Shown here in pieces: positions 34,545-46,278 of a DNA stretch of 64,000 bases. Below the pieces are notes generated by a model. It saw only the letters and a program-made list of their open reading frames with translations. It did not search any database and was not told where the DNA came from. The stretch is taken from contig NC_073633.1 in NCBI RefSeq assembly GCF_029407905.1, forward strand, positions 27,728,501-27,792,500, given 5' to 3'. Position numbers and translations under genes: made by a program. Within the stretch, counting starts at the first letter, position 1. The number at the start of each line of letters is the position of its first letter. The stretch comes from Bubalus kerabau. Taxonomy: Eukaryota > Chordata > Mammalia > Artiodactyla > Bovidae.

Positions 34545-35035
34545 TTGGAAAAGTGTGTGAGCCCCAGTAGCCCTAGTTCTCCCATAACAAATCATCACAA
34601 ATTCGATGGCTCCAAAAAACAAGAATCGGTTCCCTTCAACATGGAGGGCAGAAGTCTGACAACAAGGTGTCAGCAGGAACATACTCCTTCCAAATGTTCT
34701 AGGAAAGACTGCTTCCTTGCCTCTTCTGGCTTCTGGTGGCTCCATGTGGTCCTTTGCTTGTGACTGTGTACTTCTAACATCCTCCTCCATCGAGAAGACC
34801 TCACAAGGACTTCCTGGTGAGGAAGGACACGCTTCTCACCTGTGTGTCTCTTAAAAGGATACTTGTCACTGGATTGAAGCCCCACCAGGACAATCCTGTA
34901 TGATCGGATTTTGATATCCTTTGCTTAATTACATTTGAAAAGGTTCTTTGTTAAATTTAAGTTCACATTCACAGTTTCCGTGGGTTAGGATGTGAATGTA
35001 TCTTTCGGGGCTGCCCTCCAACCCACTATAGGGTC
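34545..35035. repeat. Ancient LTR-like (MaLR-type) interspersed repeat
   Basis: Contains the old mammalian repeat phrases CCCATAACAAATCATCAC, CTTGCCTCTTCTGGCTTCTGG and, near the end, GGTTAGGATGTGAATGTA. Strongly diverged. The family call is tentative and based on recollection of MaLR-like consensus wording. Confidence 0.4.
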
Positions 35036-36106
35036 CTTAATGTCTTTGAAGTGTTGTCTTGTAATTATATGAACAGTAGAAATCTCAAAACTTTCAAGTC
35101 AAATCTGAATCTGAATTACTTTATATATAGAAACAGAAAGAGAAGCAGGTTTAGGATGTAATGGAAAAGGAAAATCCCATGAGTTAACAAAGTTCTTTGA
35201 AATGCACATCATTGGGATAACTTTTCCTTTTCAGGCATGTTGGATTTGAACTCCAAATGAAGACAAATTTAGGAAAGCTATGTTGGTGAAGGCTCCACTC
35301 CCACCCTAAAAGAGCAAAGGGTCTGGAGCAGCACTTGGGATGTTTTAAAAATTCCCTGGTCTTCATGCAGATCAGGAGCCCTGCTGCAGTTTACACAGAA
35401 GGATGTAAACCAAGACAGAATAGTCACCCACTGGAGAAGGCTGCCCTTTCCCAACTCACACCATTGTATTTGCTATAGCCTATCTCTGGGTCTTGTGCTG
35501 TGAAGGAGATATTTGCTAAATGAAGAGAAGAGAACTTGACCGTGCTTTGGTTTGTGGACTAAAAGGAATCTCTTCATGCCTCGTAGGAAACAGTTTGAAT
35601 GAATATAAATATAAGATGGCCCTCAGTTGCAAATATTCCTGTCAAACCATCTTAAGAGGGGACCAGATCCAAGAATATTTATAATTAAATGTTAGCAATA
35701 TTATCCTCTGAGATTTCACATAAGAAGTAATGTTGCTTGACCTGGGCTGTAAAGGTCGAGTACGTATAAGTGTTTTAAACAAGTACTTGGGAAAAACCAT
35801 TCTGACCAAAGAGGACAGCATCTGCAAAGGTTCAGATTAAGGAAAGAGCTTAATACTAGCATAAATGGTTTTATTTTAAAGTGGCTGATGTACATCTAGA
35901 GTATGTGGCAGAAAAGGGTGAATGAGAAAACTAGAAGTAACTCAGGGGAAAATTGTACATTGCCTTGTAATTCTTAATATAACATTTGATCTTTACAATT
36001 TCTGATGGTTCCTCATTATCCAAAGATGAGCAGGAAGCAAACTAATTATATGAATTATATATATGTTATTGTTATTATATATATGTTATAGTATATATAT
36101 GTTATT
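35036..36106. other. Non-coding intergenic sequence
   Basis: No gene, RNA or clear repeat was recognised. The stretch ends with ATATAT-rich sequence near 36.05-36.10 kb. Confidence 0.4.
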
Positions 36107-36258
36107 GTTTTTCAGTCGCTAAGTAGTGTCCAATTCTTTATGACCCCATGAACTGCAGCACGCCAGGCTCCTCTGTCCATGGGATTTCCCAGGCAAGAAT
36201 ACTGGAGTGGGTTGCCATTTTCTTCTCCAATACATACAGACACACATATTATATATAC

Positions 36259-36302
<44 letters not shown>
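36107..36302 (-). repeat. Truncated Bov-tA SINE followed by a (TA)n microsatellite
   Basis: The SINE runs 36107-36235 in minus orientation and is followed by a pure TA/ATAT tract at about 36248-36302, a likely length-variable site. Confidence 0.85.
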
Positions 36303-36304
<2 letters not shown>

Positions 36305-36589
36305 AGTCTTTGGTCATATAGAAGACATATTCAAAGAGTTAAGAGTAAATGCAGGAAGAGAGTTAAGAGGCCCTTGCAGTTATCCAAGTGAGAGGTGCTA
36401 AATGCTTGGATTAGGGGAGCTGCAAGGAGTATAGAGATAAGGAAGTGGGTGTGGGTGCTATTTGAGAAGTAAACTGACATGACCTTGATGATTATTAAGG
36501 TCTATGTGCTTCATTAGGACTCTGGTGCTAGTTTGTCATTTGGAACATGTTTATTATATCAGCTCATGTGGAAACTAGTGGCCAAAGTT
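36303..36589. other. Non-coding intergenic sequence
   Basis: No recognisable feature. Confidence 0.4.
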
Positions 36590-36800
36590 GCACACTAGTC
36601 ACTCAGTCATGTCCAACTCTTTGTGATCCCATGGACTATAGCCTACCAGGCTTCTCTGCCCATGGAATTATCCAGGCAAGAATACTGGAATGGGTAGCCA
36701 TTCCCTTCTCCAGGGTATCTTCCTGACCCAGGGATCGAACACAGCTCTCCTGCATTGTGGGCAGATTCTTTATCATCTGCACCATCAGAGAAGCCCAATA
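36590..36800 (-). repeat. Bov-tA SINE
   Basis: Minus orientation, ending with the tRNA-like head CAGATTCTTTATCATCTGC. Confidence 0.87.
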
Positions 36801-37566
36801 TGATATTAAACTGGTGGGTTATTTGGAAATCTGCAAAATGAGTATAGGACCAGAAAATTGATCAGCTTCATATACCTGGAAATTACTAAATAAGAAACTC
36901 AGATTCTGGAGTTCTGTTACTTATTCATTATCACAGTTACAATATAAACTAGGGGAGAAACCAAGTTTAGTAATGAATTTCCCCTATCAATACTTCTTCC
37001 AGATATTAAAGAGATTTTTAAAAATGCAAACAGCCACATAGTAAAGAAATGACATACAGATGTCCATGTAGTGGAAAGTTTGAACTAAAGCAAAACCAGA
37101 ATCTCCAATGAGTTAAATGAGACAGAATTGACTGTTCTGGTATAAAACATGCAGACTTCCATGCCAGATGTGTGAGACAGCATATCCCCATATTACATTC
37201 ATGCACATAAGGAAATACTATAAAGACTAGCTCTTAGGATGTAGCAACAGTGAAGGGTAACTATTACCCAGGCATAACCATATTATTTTAGATAGGTTTG
37301 AGTACTATCTAGTTCACTTGGGATCATGGGAAAAGAGGAGGCTAGGAACTGGAATTAATGATATGGCCAATGTACTGGTGGCAGTGGAGATTAGTGATGT
37401 TTAGGAACAGTTCAGTTGGTTGACGGAGCTACAGGGACTGAAATGCCTGTTTATCTATGTCTGCATTTCCCCCTGACTACCAAAAACACTGTCATTCATT
37501 GAATTTTCCTTTTCCTCCAGACAATGGCTCTTCGTCAATGCTGGTCCCAGAGCAGCAGCAGGCACA
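36801..37566. other. 3' flank of TRAV24
   Basis: Non-coding and apparently unique sequence downstream of TRAV24. No gene seen. Confidence 0.45.
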
Positions 37567-37605
37567 GGTTTGGGTATGGGCTGCAGAGGGCTGAGGGGCA
37601 CTGTG
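37567..37605 (-). other. 23-RSS of TRAV24
   Basis: Perfect heptamer CACAGTG (37599-37605), a 23-bp spacer and nonamer ACCCAAACC (37567-37575). The RSS is fully plausible although the V domain has lost a cysteine. Confidence 0.92.
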
Positions 37606-38112
37606 TGGAGGCACAGAGGTATGTGGCTGAGTCTTCAGGCTGGGATCCTCTGACGTACATAGAGCTGTAGCCCTCCTTAGTATTCAGAGTGACTCTCACT
37701 CGTCCTTGCTTCTTTTCATCCCCATTTACACTTATTACAAACAAGTTCTTGGGGCCCTTTGCAGGTTTCCATCTGTACCAGTGTAAAGCATAGAAAGAGC
37801 TGGAAGGGAAAGTGAAGGTGAAATTGGTGCTCTCTCTTTCCTGAACCCACAGCAAGGGAGGACGCTGTTCCACAGTCAAGAGGCTGCTCACTCCTGTTCA
37901 GAAAGACAAGGTCACACATAGAAACTGAATTCTCTACAGTGTTCATTGCCTTCACACATTCCCAAATATTAGAATCTTGAGGTGTCTGACTGCATTCCCC
38001 TCCTTCATCATCACCACCCAGACTGTTCAGAATGTCTTCAGCAGCCCCAGGACTTACGGCCAAGATGAAGCCACAGGATCAGCCATGAGGCTGGCAAAGT
38101 GTTCCTCTGCAT
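37606..38112 (-). pseudogene. TRAV24: TRAV24-family variable segment, first cysteine replaced by phenylalanine
   Basis: Alpha V segment like human TRAV24. The leader exon 38058-38112 encodes MQRNTLPASWLILWLHLG with a GTAAGT donor. The 164-bp intron ends ACAG and the V exon is 37606-37893. The domain begins VSSLLTVEQRPPLLWVQERE and keeps FYALHWYRWKPAKGP, NGDEKKQGR, LNTKEGYSS and the second cysteine (SATYLCAS). The frame is completely open, but the first conserved cysteine is missing: the family FTCSF is FTFTF here, with codon TTC at 37814-37816 (minus). The intradomain disulfide cannot form, so a folded receptor is unlikely. By IMGT-style criteria it would be non-functional despite good splicing and RSS. 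A single-base change TGC to TTC would explain it. Confidence 0.92.
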
Positions 38113-39849
38113 TTATCCTGATCAAGTATCCTCAGGAGAGGAACGTTCTGCAGCCTAGATCTGTGAAACATGCTGCTTCAGAAAATAGTTTTCTGTACCT
38201 GGTTGCCCAACCAATCAGAGACAAGACCACATACATGTGCTAGAAACACACCAACCATTTCTGCCCTAGAATCAGTTGCCTGTGGTTCAAAGTGAGGGAT
38301 CAAACACAGCTTTCTTGAGACCAACTTCACAAACACTGAGATGAGCTCACTACACAAAGAGAACTGACAACCTTTCAGAAGTGGGCTGCTTAATCATGGA
38401 CTGCTACTATGCACCTTGAGAGAGTGGGATGGTAATATGTGACATGAATCCCTCTTTGGTTAAGAATCTTTGTATGTATTTTAAACAAAATTTTTAAAAC
38501 TTTCAGATTCCCCAAATAGAAATGTTCACACATAATGTGCTGAATTTTCTTTTGCTTCCTGTACATTATTCTAATATGAAAGTCACACAATAGAGTTAGT
38601 ATTATTCCTAATTTACAAATAACAAAAACTGAAGCTCAAAGAGTTTGGGTGATTAACGCAAAGTGAAATATCAGGTAATTGGCATAGGAAGAATCGGAAC
38701 ACTTATCTTTCTGGTATGGAGCCTATGATGTTTGGAATCTGTCATGCCCCTATGTGATATTCTGTAAATATTTTAAATGTCAGAATAATATATTTTAAAA
38801 ATAATAGGAGTCTACCTGTTGATTTTTTTCCTTTTTTAAAAAAAATTTTTCTTGATGTCAATTATTTTTAACATCTTTATTGAATTTATTATAATATTAC
38901 TTCTGTTTTTTTTATGTTTTTGTTTTTTGGAGACAAGGGATATGGGATCTTAGACCCTGAGCAAGTATCAAACCAGGACAACACCCAGTCATTGGATAAG
39001 CACTTTAAAGAAAATAAAATACTGTATTAAGATAGAGAGTTACTCTTGGGATGAGGAAAGGCCTGTGCTCTAAGTAAGGTATGCAGGGAGGGCTCCACTC
39101 TGACACTTACTCTGCAACACCAGGCAAGGCATTGAACCTCTTTCATGTTCAATTTCCATTTCTGTGAATAGTCAGTAACCTTCTGCTGGGCACCAGGCTC
39201 ACGGTGGTATTCAAAGTAGCATGGACCCAACCTTGACGGGTTAGGATAGGAGCTGAGTGAGAACACACCTGAAAACTGCATCACACAGCACTGCCCTAGC
39301 GTGGGCTCTCAGTCAGCTATAGGCAATGCACAGAACGCTGAGGACTGGGGAGCCAAAGTCTCAAATTGCAAAGGAGTCTATCCACAAGATAGAGCTTAAT
39401 ATTTTTTGAGGTATATTTGGCAGTTTAAATGGTAGATTTCATGTATTTTCATAAGTAAGAACATGGTCTATCATGTTCTTACTGTTCAAGGAAAATCAGT
39501 TCCATTAGGGTGTTACATTGAGAGATTGAGATGTTGTTGTTGGAGTGAGTATACCAAGCAGTGTTTGCTGTGATTGCTTAGTTTTTTCCCCATTTTTGAG
39601 TCTTGCTCACATTCTCAGAATATTTCTATACTATATTACAAGAAAGGACAGAGCAGTAGAAACAATTTCACTTACCAGAAGAAGAGGGGAAAAAAAACCA
39701 AACCCTTTTTGCAATAATTCTGAGCTTCCTTTCCAAGGTAGCCTATTACTTGCCAGTCAAAATCATCGCATGCAAGATGTTACAAGAAAACATGAAGATA
39801 CTTTTTAGCCAACTCAATATTTGTCATTTGAACTCAATTATTTTCACAT
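38113..39849. other. 5' flank of TRAV24 and intergenic sequence
   Basis: About 1.7 kb with no recognised V segment, RNA gene or clear mobile element. Some AT-rich stretches (38.75-38.93 kb) may be old repeat. Probably among the least disturbed ancestral sequence in the window. Confidence 0.45.
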
Positions 39850-40290
39850 CTGGTAAAGTGAAGTGAAGTCGCTCAGTTGTGTCCGACTCTTTGTGACCCC
39901 ATGGACTGTAGCCTACTAGGCTCCTCCATCCATGGGATTTTCTAGGCACGAGTACTGGAATGGGTTGCCATTTCCTTCTCCAGGGGATCTTCCCAACTCA
40001 GGAATTGAACCCTGGTCTTCTGCATTGCAGGCAGACGCTTTAACCTCTGAGCTACGAAGGAAGCCTCACATCTGGTAGGCAAAAATTAAAAACCAGCCAG
40101 TTGTCCCGAATATTCTCTCTCCTATTATTTCTGCATTGAGACGTTTACTGACTTTGGTTCAACAATGGCAGCCCCAACTGTGACTAGCATGCATGCGTAC
40201 ATGCTTACTCGCTCAGTCTTTGAAACCCTTTGGACTGTAGCCAGCCGGGGTCCTCAGTCCGTGGGATTCTCCAGGCGCATAATAGTGATT
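39850..40290 (-). repeat. Bov-tA SINE and a second SINE fragment
   Basis: A full Bov-tA lies at 39853-40072 in minus orientation. A shorter, more diverged fragment follows at about 40185-40290 (GTGGGATTCTCCAGGC). Confidence 0.8.
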
Positions 40291-40989
40291 AGGCTTCCCC
40301 TCAATTTGATCCATGATCACTAGAGGGCGGCAAAGAGCCCAGGGTAAGCATCACAAAATATTTAGCAGGACACCAGCTGGCAGTGGTTCTGCTATCATTC
40401 TTGCTATGCAGTCGCTGGAGCCTGATTCTCTGGGAATGCAAATAGTAACATTAAGATAAAGCATTCACAAAGGTGTGACATTTGAGTTTTCAGAGGTGCA
40501 CCATGTAAATGTTTTGAGGGATAGCATCACAGCAGAGAGGGCACAGGCAAGGGGCACAGGTCTTGATATACAATATGCTTGGAGTGTTAAAGGAGTACTA
40601 TCTCATCTTTTCCTCTAGCCTCTTGTTTTTCGAGGCACACTACAACTAACAAACTTGCTAAAGCATTTAGCACTATTAACTGGCTAGTGGACAATTTCCT
40701 CATCTACTGATCCTGGGGCAATTTGTACTTAGATTTGGCATCTTCTTTCCTAGTTGCCTCTAGGTTCCAGTTTAGACTTGTAATGTCACCATCACTGAGA
40801 CATCCAGCCACCTGTCTTAGATCCAAGTCCTTCTCCATACCCAAATCTTTCTCTTAAGAAGTCCTGTAAATGGTACACTCTGGAAGATAATAAAAGTTTG
40901 AGACACTTCTCAGAGGAAAATTATGTCTCATTTCTCAAAGATTAAAAAAATTGAAATAGTAAAACCTGTCTCTTACAGTTTTTATACTT
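40291..40989. other. Intergenic, entering the c/d duplication
   Basis: From about 40750 the sequence matches 58.92 kb onward (GGTTCCAGTTTA, GAGACATCCA), marking the left edge of the block shared by TRDV1 units c and d. No gene seen. Confidence 0.55.
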
Positions 40990-41170
40990 AGATAATGGCT
41001 GGGAGGGATTGGGGGCAGGAGGATGAGATGGCTGGATGGCATCACCGACTCAATGGACATGAGTTTGAGTGAACTCTGGGAGTTGGTGATGGACAGGGAG
41101 GACTGGCGTGCTGCGATTCATGGGGTCGCAAAGAGTAGGACACAACTGAGTGACTGAACTGAACTGAATG
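40990..41170 (+). repeat. Short BovB 3' fragment
   Basis: Only the last 180 bp of BovB, ending CTGAACTGAACTGAA. The matching place in unit d (about 59.17 kb) lacks it. Confidence 0.85.
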
Positions 41171-41467
41171 GATCAGAAATGCATCCTATAGTACCTGATA
41201 TATAGTAAGTTCAATAAATATTAACTTTGTTTATTTTACTAACTCCTGCCTTTCCTTCATTGTCCAGGTCTGTGACCTGCTTCACCCCCACCCTCCACGC
41301 ACATCAGTTCGGTGATGAATTCTAAGACATTTACTTAATCACTTGCTTTCCTGGAGACAGTCATTATTTTTCCATATCCTTTTGGTGTCATATCCAGCTA
41401 GCTACATTGATACACTCAGGGTGCTTAAAGGACACAGATGGTTTGATTTTGGTTTCCCTAAAAATAG

Positions 41468-43315
41468 CATATTCAAAAGCAGAGACATTGCCAACAAAGG
41501 TCCGTCTAGTCAAGGCTATGGTTTTTCCAGTGGTCATGTATGGATGTGGGAGTTGGACTGTGAAGAAAGCGGAGCGCCAAAGAGTTGATGCTTTTGAACT
41601 GTGGTGTTGGAGAAGAATCTTGAGAGTCCCTTGGACTGTGAGGAGATCCAACCAGTCCATTCTAAAGGAGATCAGTCCTGGGTGTTCTTTGGAAGGAATG
41701 ATGCTAAAGCTGAAACTCCAGTACTTTGGCCACCTCATGCGAAGAGCTGACTCATTAGAAAAGACTCTGATGCTGGGAGGGATTGGGGGCAGGAGGAGAA
41801 GGGAATGACTGCCGGGGTCCAGCCCTGGTGGATCCAGGGAATTCGAAGGGGAGATGGCATCGGCGATCAGGAGACAATAGCTTAATTAAGTGTTAATTAG
41901 AGATATAAAGAGTGGTTAAATAGGGATAGCTCAGTGAAAAAATTCAGTGGAGAAAAGAGGCTGAATAACTTGATTTATGTGGAAAACCAATAAAACTCCA
42001 AGACAAGGAGTTTGCACCACCCACGTAGGCCGCAGGCATCCTCCCGTTCTCCCGAAGGAGAGGAGACACTAAAGGCCTCGCCAGTCAGATCTTAAAAGTC
42101 CAGGCAAAATTAGTAGGCTTGGCGAGCCTCCACTCTCCAGATGGGAATTCAGCCAGAAGGTGAGAGAAAGAACGATTTGGGGAGACCAAGCTTTGGTGAG
42201 CAAGGTCCATAGCTTTATTTTCAACAGGGGCTTTTATACCCTAAGTTGCACATAGAGAATAATAGGGGATATGAAATCATGCAAAGTCAGCAGTCTTTGA
42301 TCCTTATCGAAACCAGGGTTTCTTTTCTGCAAACTTAACGTATACAAATGGTTTAGGTGATTCACATCATCTTCTGGCCAGAAGGCCTGTTAACATTTTA
42401 TGACTCTGACAAAGGTTTGTCAACCATAAGACTTATTTTCTCTAAGAGTAATTATTTTAAAGTTTGGCGCCATCCTCCGAAGGTGTTAGATAAAGTTGCA
42501 TGCCTATAGGGCAAAGGTGCAGTGGGTTTACAACAAAGGAAAGAATTTATTACCTTAAGGGTCTAAAGTTGTTAACACCAAGGCCACTACTTATTTTTTC
42601 TACATACCAACTATATTAATTGATACACTTCCAAGGATACAATACAGGAGCAGCAACTTGGGAAACCAAGGAAACTTGGCAGCAAGCATTGACTCAACAA
42701 TGAAATCTTCTACTAGTTCTATTCTGACAATTTCTAACTCTCCAAGAGGCTCTATACTATTCGAATATCTTAAGCTTCCCGTGCCTGTGCCTCTCGCAGT
42801 TGGGAGACTGTAAACAATCGTATGCATAGGTGTAGGAGTCTGGGTAAGCCTGTCAGGCAAGTTAGAGAGCCATCTGAGGGGTTTGGATTGAAACACTCCT
42901 ATTATGCCCAGGAGGCTAATTAACTAGAGCTCTAAGTTGATTTCCTTCAGAGAAAAGGTTGTTGGGGATAGCCCCCCATTAATGTCAGAGGAGTTGGTGA
43001 AAGTCATGAAACAGTAAAACAGACAGACTCTGGTTTTGGGGTAGATGCTCAGGCAGGCCCAGAGGGACACCCCTCAAGTTCTGGCTTGCCTTGCCCACCA
43101 GAACTCTCCCACATAACCTTGTTATGGGTGGGGACTCCCATGCTGGCTCCCGGCAGATGACAGAGGATGAGATGGCTGGATGGCATCACCAACTCGATGG
43201 ACGTGAGTTTGAGTGAACTCTGGGAGTTGGTGATGGGCAGGGAGGCCTGGCGTGCTACAATTCATGGGGTCGCAAAGAGTCAGACATGACTGAGTGACTG
43301 AACTGAACTGAACTG
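41468..43315 (+). mobile_element. BovB 3' end split by a solo LTR
   Basis: The BovB 3' end runs 41468-41809 and resumes at 43156 to the CTGAACTGAACTGAA tail. It has the target duplication AAAAATAG (41460-41467 and 43316-43323). Unit d has the empty site near 59.49-59.50 kb. The LTR inserted later. Confidence 0.92.
41810..43155 (-). mobile_element. Solo LTR of an endogenous retrovirus
   Basis: A 1346-bp element that begins TGCCGGG and ends CCCGGCA (matching inverted termini). It is flanked by a 6-bp target duplication GATGAC, whose left copy now reads AATGAC (41804-41809 and 43156-43161). On the minus strand a TATAAAA box (plus 42232-42238) is followed closely by AATAAA (plus 42214-42219). 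U3 therefore lies towards 43155 and U5 towards 41810. No gag, pol or env sequence is present, so it is a solo LTR. A 6-bp duplication suits a class II (beta-like) retrovirus; the family name is not assigned. Confidence 0.9.
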
Positions 43316-43323
43316 AAAAATAG

Positions 43324-43934
43324 TGAAATCAAGGACATATTGCATGTTTACTAGCTGTTGGATATAATATTTCTGATTTGGATCTCTAAGATATCCCCAT
43401 ACTTATTAACTATTTTCTCTCCTTATTGATTTATGAGCTTTTACTATATCCTGCATTTGAGTCCTTACTCAGGACTGTGTATTGCATATATAGCCTTCCA
43501 GTGAGCATTGACTTTCCACTTTATTAGCAGTGATTTCTAACAAACAAAAGCAATTTAAGAATATACTTTCATGCTCATAAGAAGCTCCCTTGAAACTTAC
43601 TTGTTTTCTTTAGAAACTTTAGAAATGCTTACCTTTTGTGACTGCTGTTGCTTGTAATGAGAAGTCAGGTATCATTCTTAATGACGTTTTCCAGAATAAA
43701 ACATATCAATTTCCCTCAGTATTAGCAAGATTTTTTTTCCACTAAAATAGACCCTTGGATTTGTCTTCAAACCTCTGCAAACTTCTACCAAAACTACAGT
43801 GGTGGACTTGGATAATTCCTTATTTATCTTTATGACTTTCCACATAGCATTGCTCCTGAATAAAGAGCTTGTTTTATAGAAAGTCAAGTACAACAGTGAG
43901 TGGAGGTTCTTGCTATGACCAAAGAGATTATGGA
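43324..43934. other. Shared c/d flank
   Basis: Matches 59.50-60.12 kb (for example CATATCAATTTCCC and AGACCCTTGGATTTGTCTTC). Non-coding. Confidence 0.65.
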
Positions 43935-44200
43935 ATGGATCCATGTAATTCTCCAGGGCAGAATACTGGTGTGGGTGGCCGTTCCTTTCTCCGGGAGATC
44001 TTCCCAACACGGGGATTGAACCCAGGTCTCCCACATTGCAGGTGGATTCTTTACCAGCTGAGCCACAATGGAAGCCCGAGAATACTGGAGTGGGTAGACT
44101 CTCCCTTCTTCAACGGCTCTTCCCAACCCAGGAATCAAACTGGGCTTTCCTGCACTGTAGGCAGATTTTTTTAGCAACTGAGCTATCACGGAAGCCTGGA
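43935..44200 (-). repeat. Two partial Bov-tA SINE units
   Basis: Tandem partial units in minus orientation, each ending in a tRNA-like head (CAGGTGGATTCTTTACCAGC and GTAGGCAGATTTTTTTAGC). Absent from unit d at about 60.13 kb. Confidence 0.82.
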
Positions 44201-45677
44201 TAACGGACGAGTTAGTTATAAATGCCATTTACAATCATGTGGTCATTTGCAGTAACAGAAACTATAATAGTTATGAAGTTATTTACATTTTACATGAATA
44301 TGTTTATGTACACATTAGATATTTTTTACTTTCCCTCTCCTGTTTGCCTGCCTGTGGTAATAGAAAATGTGCTAATACAAGCTAATCTTATATCTTACAT
44401 TTTGTCTCAGTAGTTAAGATACAGGATTCAGTGGGAGAACATCACCCATAAATGGGTAGATGAACTTGGTATTCTCTTTGAAGGAGAGAGCTTGTTTTGT
44501 TTGAATGAAGAATAATTGCATCATATTAACAAGAAACACAGTTTCCCTGTAGTCCTTATTAAAAGTTGTGTTGTTCAAAGAGGTACTGATGAATGCCTAG
44601 TTAAGAAGAAGGGAAGTTAACTAGTTAAGCTATTATGGTAGCTTAGTACTGTCTTAGCTTAACTATCTGGAAATCTATTTCCCAGAATTTGCTTCCATCT
44701 ATTGTTCTGGGTTGGGGTTGGCCACAAAACAAATTTGTGTAAGATTTGGAAGGTACTTGTGATGAAGTAGCCATATTTTCATGTTCTTCAGGTTGGTGCA
44801 GGGCCCCTGGGACTATGGCAACTCATAATGTTGCTGCTTCTCTGATACTTCAACTTCTTGTAGACTCAGGGCCTCTCAAACTCCCACCAGATCTCTTACT
44901 CATTTTCTCTTTATATTAGACCAAGTATGCATATAGCATGATGGAAAATGACATCCGCTTCTCCTGAAGGTCACCCACTACTGTGGAACTGAAGGAGGTA
45001 AGATACAGACAAGTTTTAGAGTGTCTTGTGGGTTCCATTGTCCTCATATATTTCCATACATGTCACAGTTTGTGCATGCTTTTGTCCACATCCAACTTTC
45101 CTTCACAAATATTACTCTAGTTGACTTACAGTGAATTAAACTCAACACCAAATACAACAGTTTTTATGAACTCTTCCACCAGCTTTAGCTATTTCCTATG
45201 TTCTAATCCTTATAAATAATCTCTTACTCTACATCACTGGTGGTTCTCCTTCTCTGATTGTACCCCAACACAAAGTCTGAGGGGAAAGGACTAAGAAAAT
45301 GATTTTCATGACAATTTCAGTTCCTAGACCCAGATATGTGATGTGAGCCTCTTTAAGTAAAACTGCTATTCTATGTATTATGGGGCAAGTTTTCAAATTT
45401 AGACAACTTTACACATGTTCTGTGTGTTTGATTTAAAGTCAAACATTTAGGAGGAGAATGTATCAGTAGAAAATTACCCTGGACATCTGCTTCCAAATGA
45501 CATGCAAGGAGCTTTCTTTTAGTATTAAATCTTCTGATCCAGACCACATAGGAAACAACCACAGGACTACCATTTCTTGTCTGGGGTCTGCAGGTGTGTA
45601 TTTCAGCTGGGGTCCCATAGCAGGTTCTCTCTTATTCACTCTTATTAAGCTCTGGGGGTTCTCTTATTAAGCTCTGG
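44201..45677. other. 3' flank of TRDV1 copy c
   Basis: Closely matches 60.14-61.56 kb of unit d and, more distantly, 0.47-2.22 kb and 24.88-26.08 kb. Non-coding. Confidence 0.7.
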
Positions 45678-45716
45678 GCATTTTGTTCAGCTTTTCCTAT
45701 TACCTCAAGCACTGTG
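45678..45716 (-). other. 23-RSS of TRDV1 copy c
   Basis: Perfect heptamer CACAGTG (45710-45716), a 23-bp spacer and nonamer ACAAAATGC (45678-45686), matching the consensus in its first six bases and its last. Confidence 0.88.
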
Positions 45717-46278
45717 AGTTCCCAGAGAGTGCAGAAGTACTTTGCAGAGTCTTCCAGCTGTAAGTCTGAAATGGTGAGGCCGATGGCTTTATGTGATTTC
45801 TGAAAATTTATGGAGTAGCGGCCATCCCTTGCATTCAGGCTGTAAGAACCCTCACCAATAAGGAAAGTCATCTCGCCACTGGCAAGCAGCTTGTACCAAA
45901 AAATGTTGTAACTGCTTCAGCTTGTTTCATAGCGACAGTTCAGGGTGACTGCCTCCCAGCTTTGCTGGATATCTGGCTGGTCTTGAGTAACTTTCTGGGC
46001 CACACCAGATCCTGTGGAAAAAAATCAGAGAACAGAGATGAAGCAGTGAATAAAATAGTGTAAGAATTAGACTCATTTAGGACTCTAAAATAAAAACCAA
46101 ACTGAAATCATAAGACGCTTGCTTTTCCCCAGTTCTCCTTTCCTCCCCAAGTCCCTGTGTGCACACCACGCACCTGTGTGCAGTCCTTTCACCCTGAACA
46201 CTCACACCCACGTTTGGAAGCATCCCTACCAGAGAAGGTGAAGGCCAGGAACACCCAGAGCAGACTGGAGAGCGGCAT
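45717..46278 (-). pseudogene. TRDV1: TRDV1-family variable segment, copy c, pseudogene
   Basis: Delta V segment with leader exon 46230-46278 (MPLSSLLWVFLAFTFSG, GT donor), a 218-bp intron and V exon 45717-46011 with a normal CACAG acceptor. The domain begins GSGVAQKVTQDQPDIQQSWE and keeps the first cysteine (VTLNCRYETS), core tryptophan (IFWYKLLASGEM) and second cysteine (SAKYFCTLWE). An in-frame TGA at 45917-45919 replaces a Trp codon in CDR1, right after ETS, and ends the chain. In framework 1 the stretch QQSWE replaces the usual SSQxGE, with one codon fewer overall, which indicates small compensating indels. The region after the stop stays open to the RSS. Confidence 0.93.

Noticed and set aside
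34428..34885. Overlapping open frames of 70-110 codons near TRAV25
   Set aside because: They fall mostly in an old interspersed repeat, on both strands, with no recognised domain.
36248..36302. (TA)n tract as a regulatory or replication element
   Set aside because: A simple microsatellite next to a SINE tail explains it.
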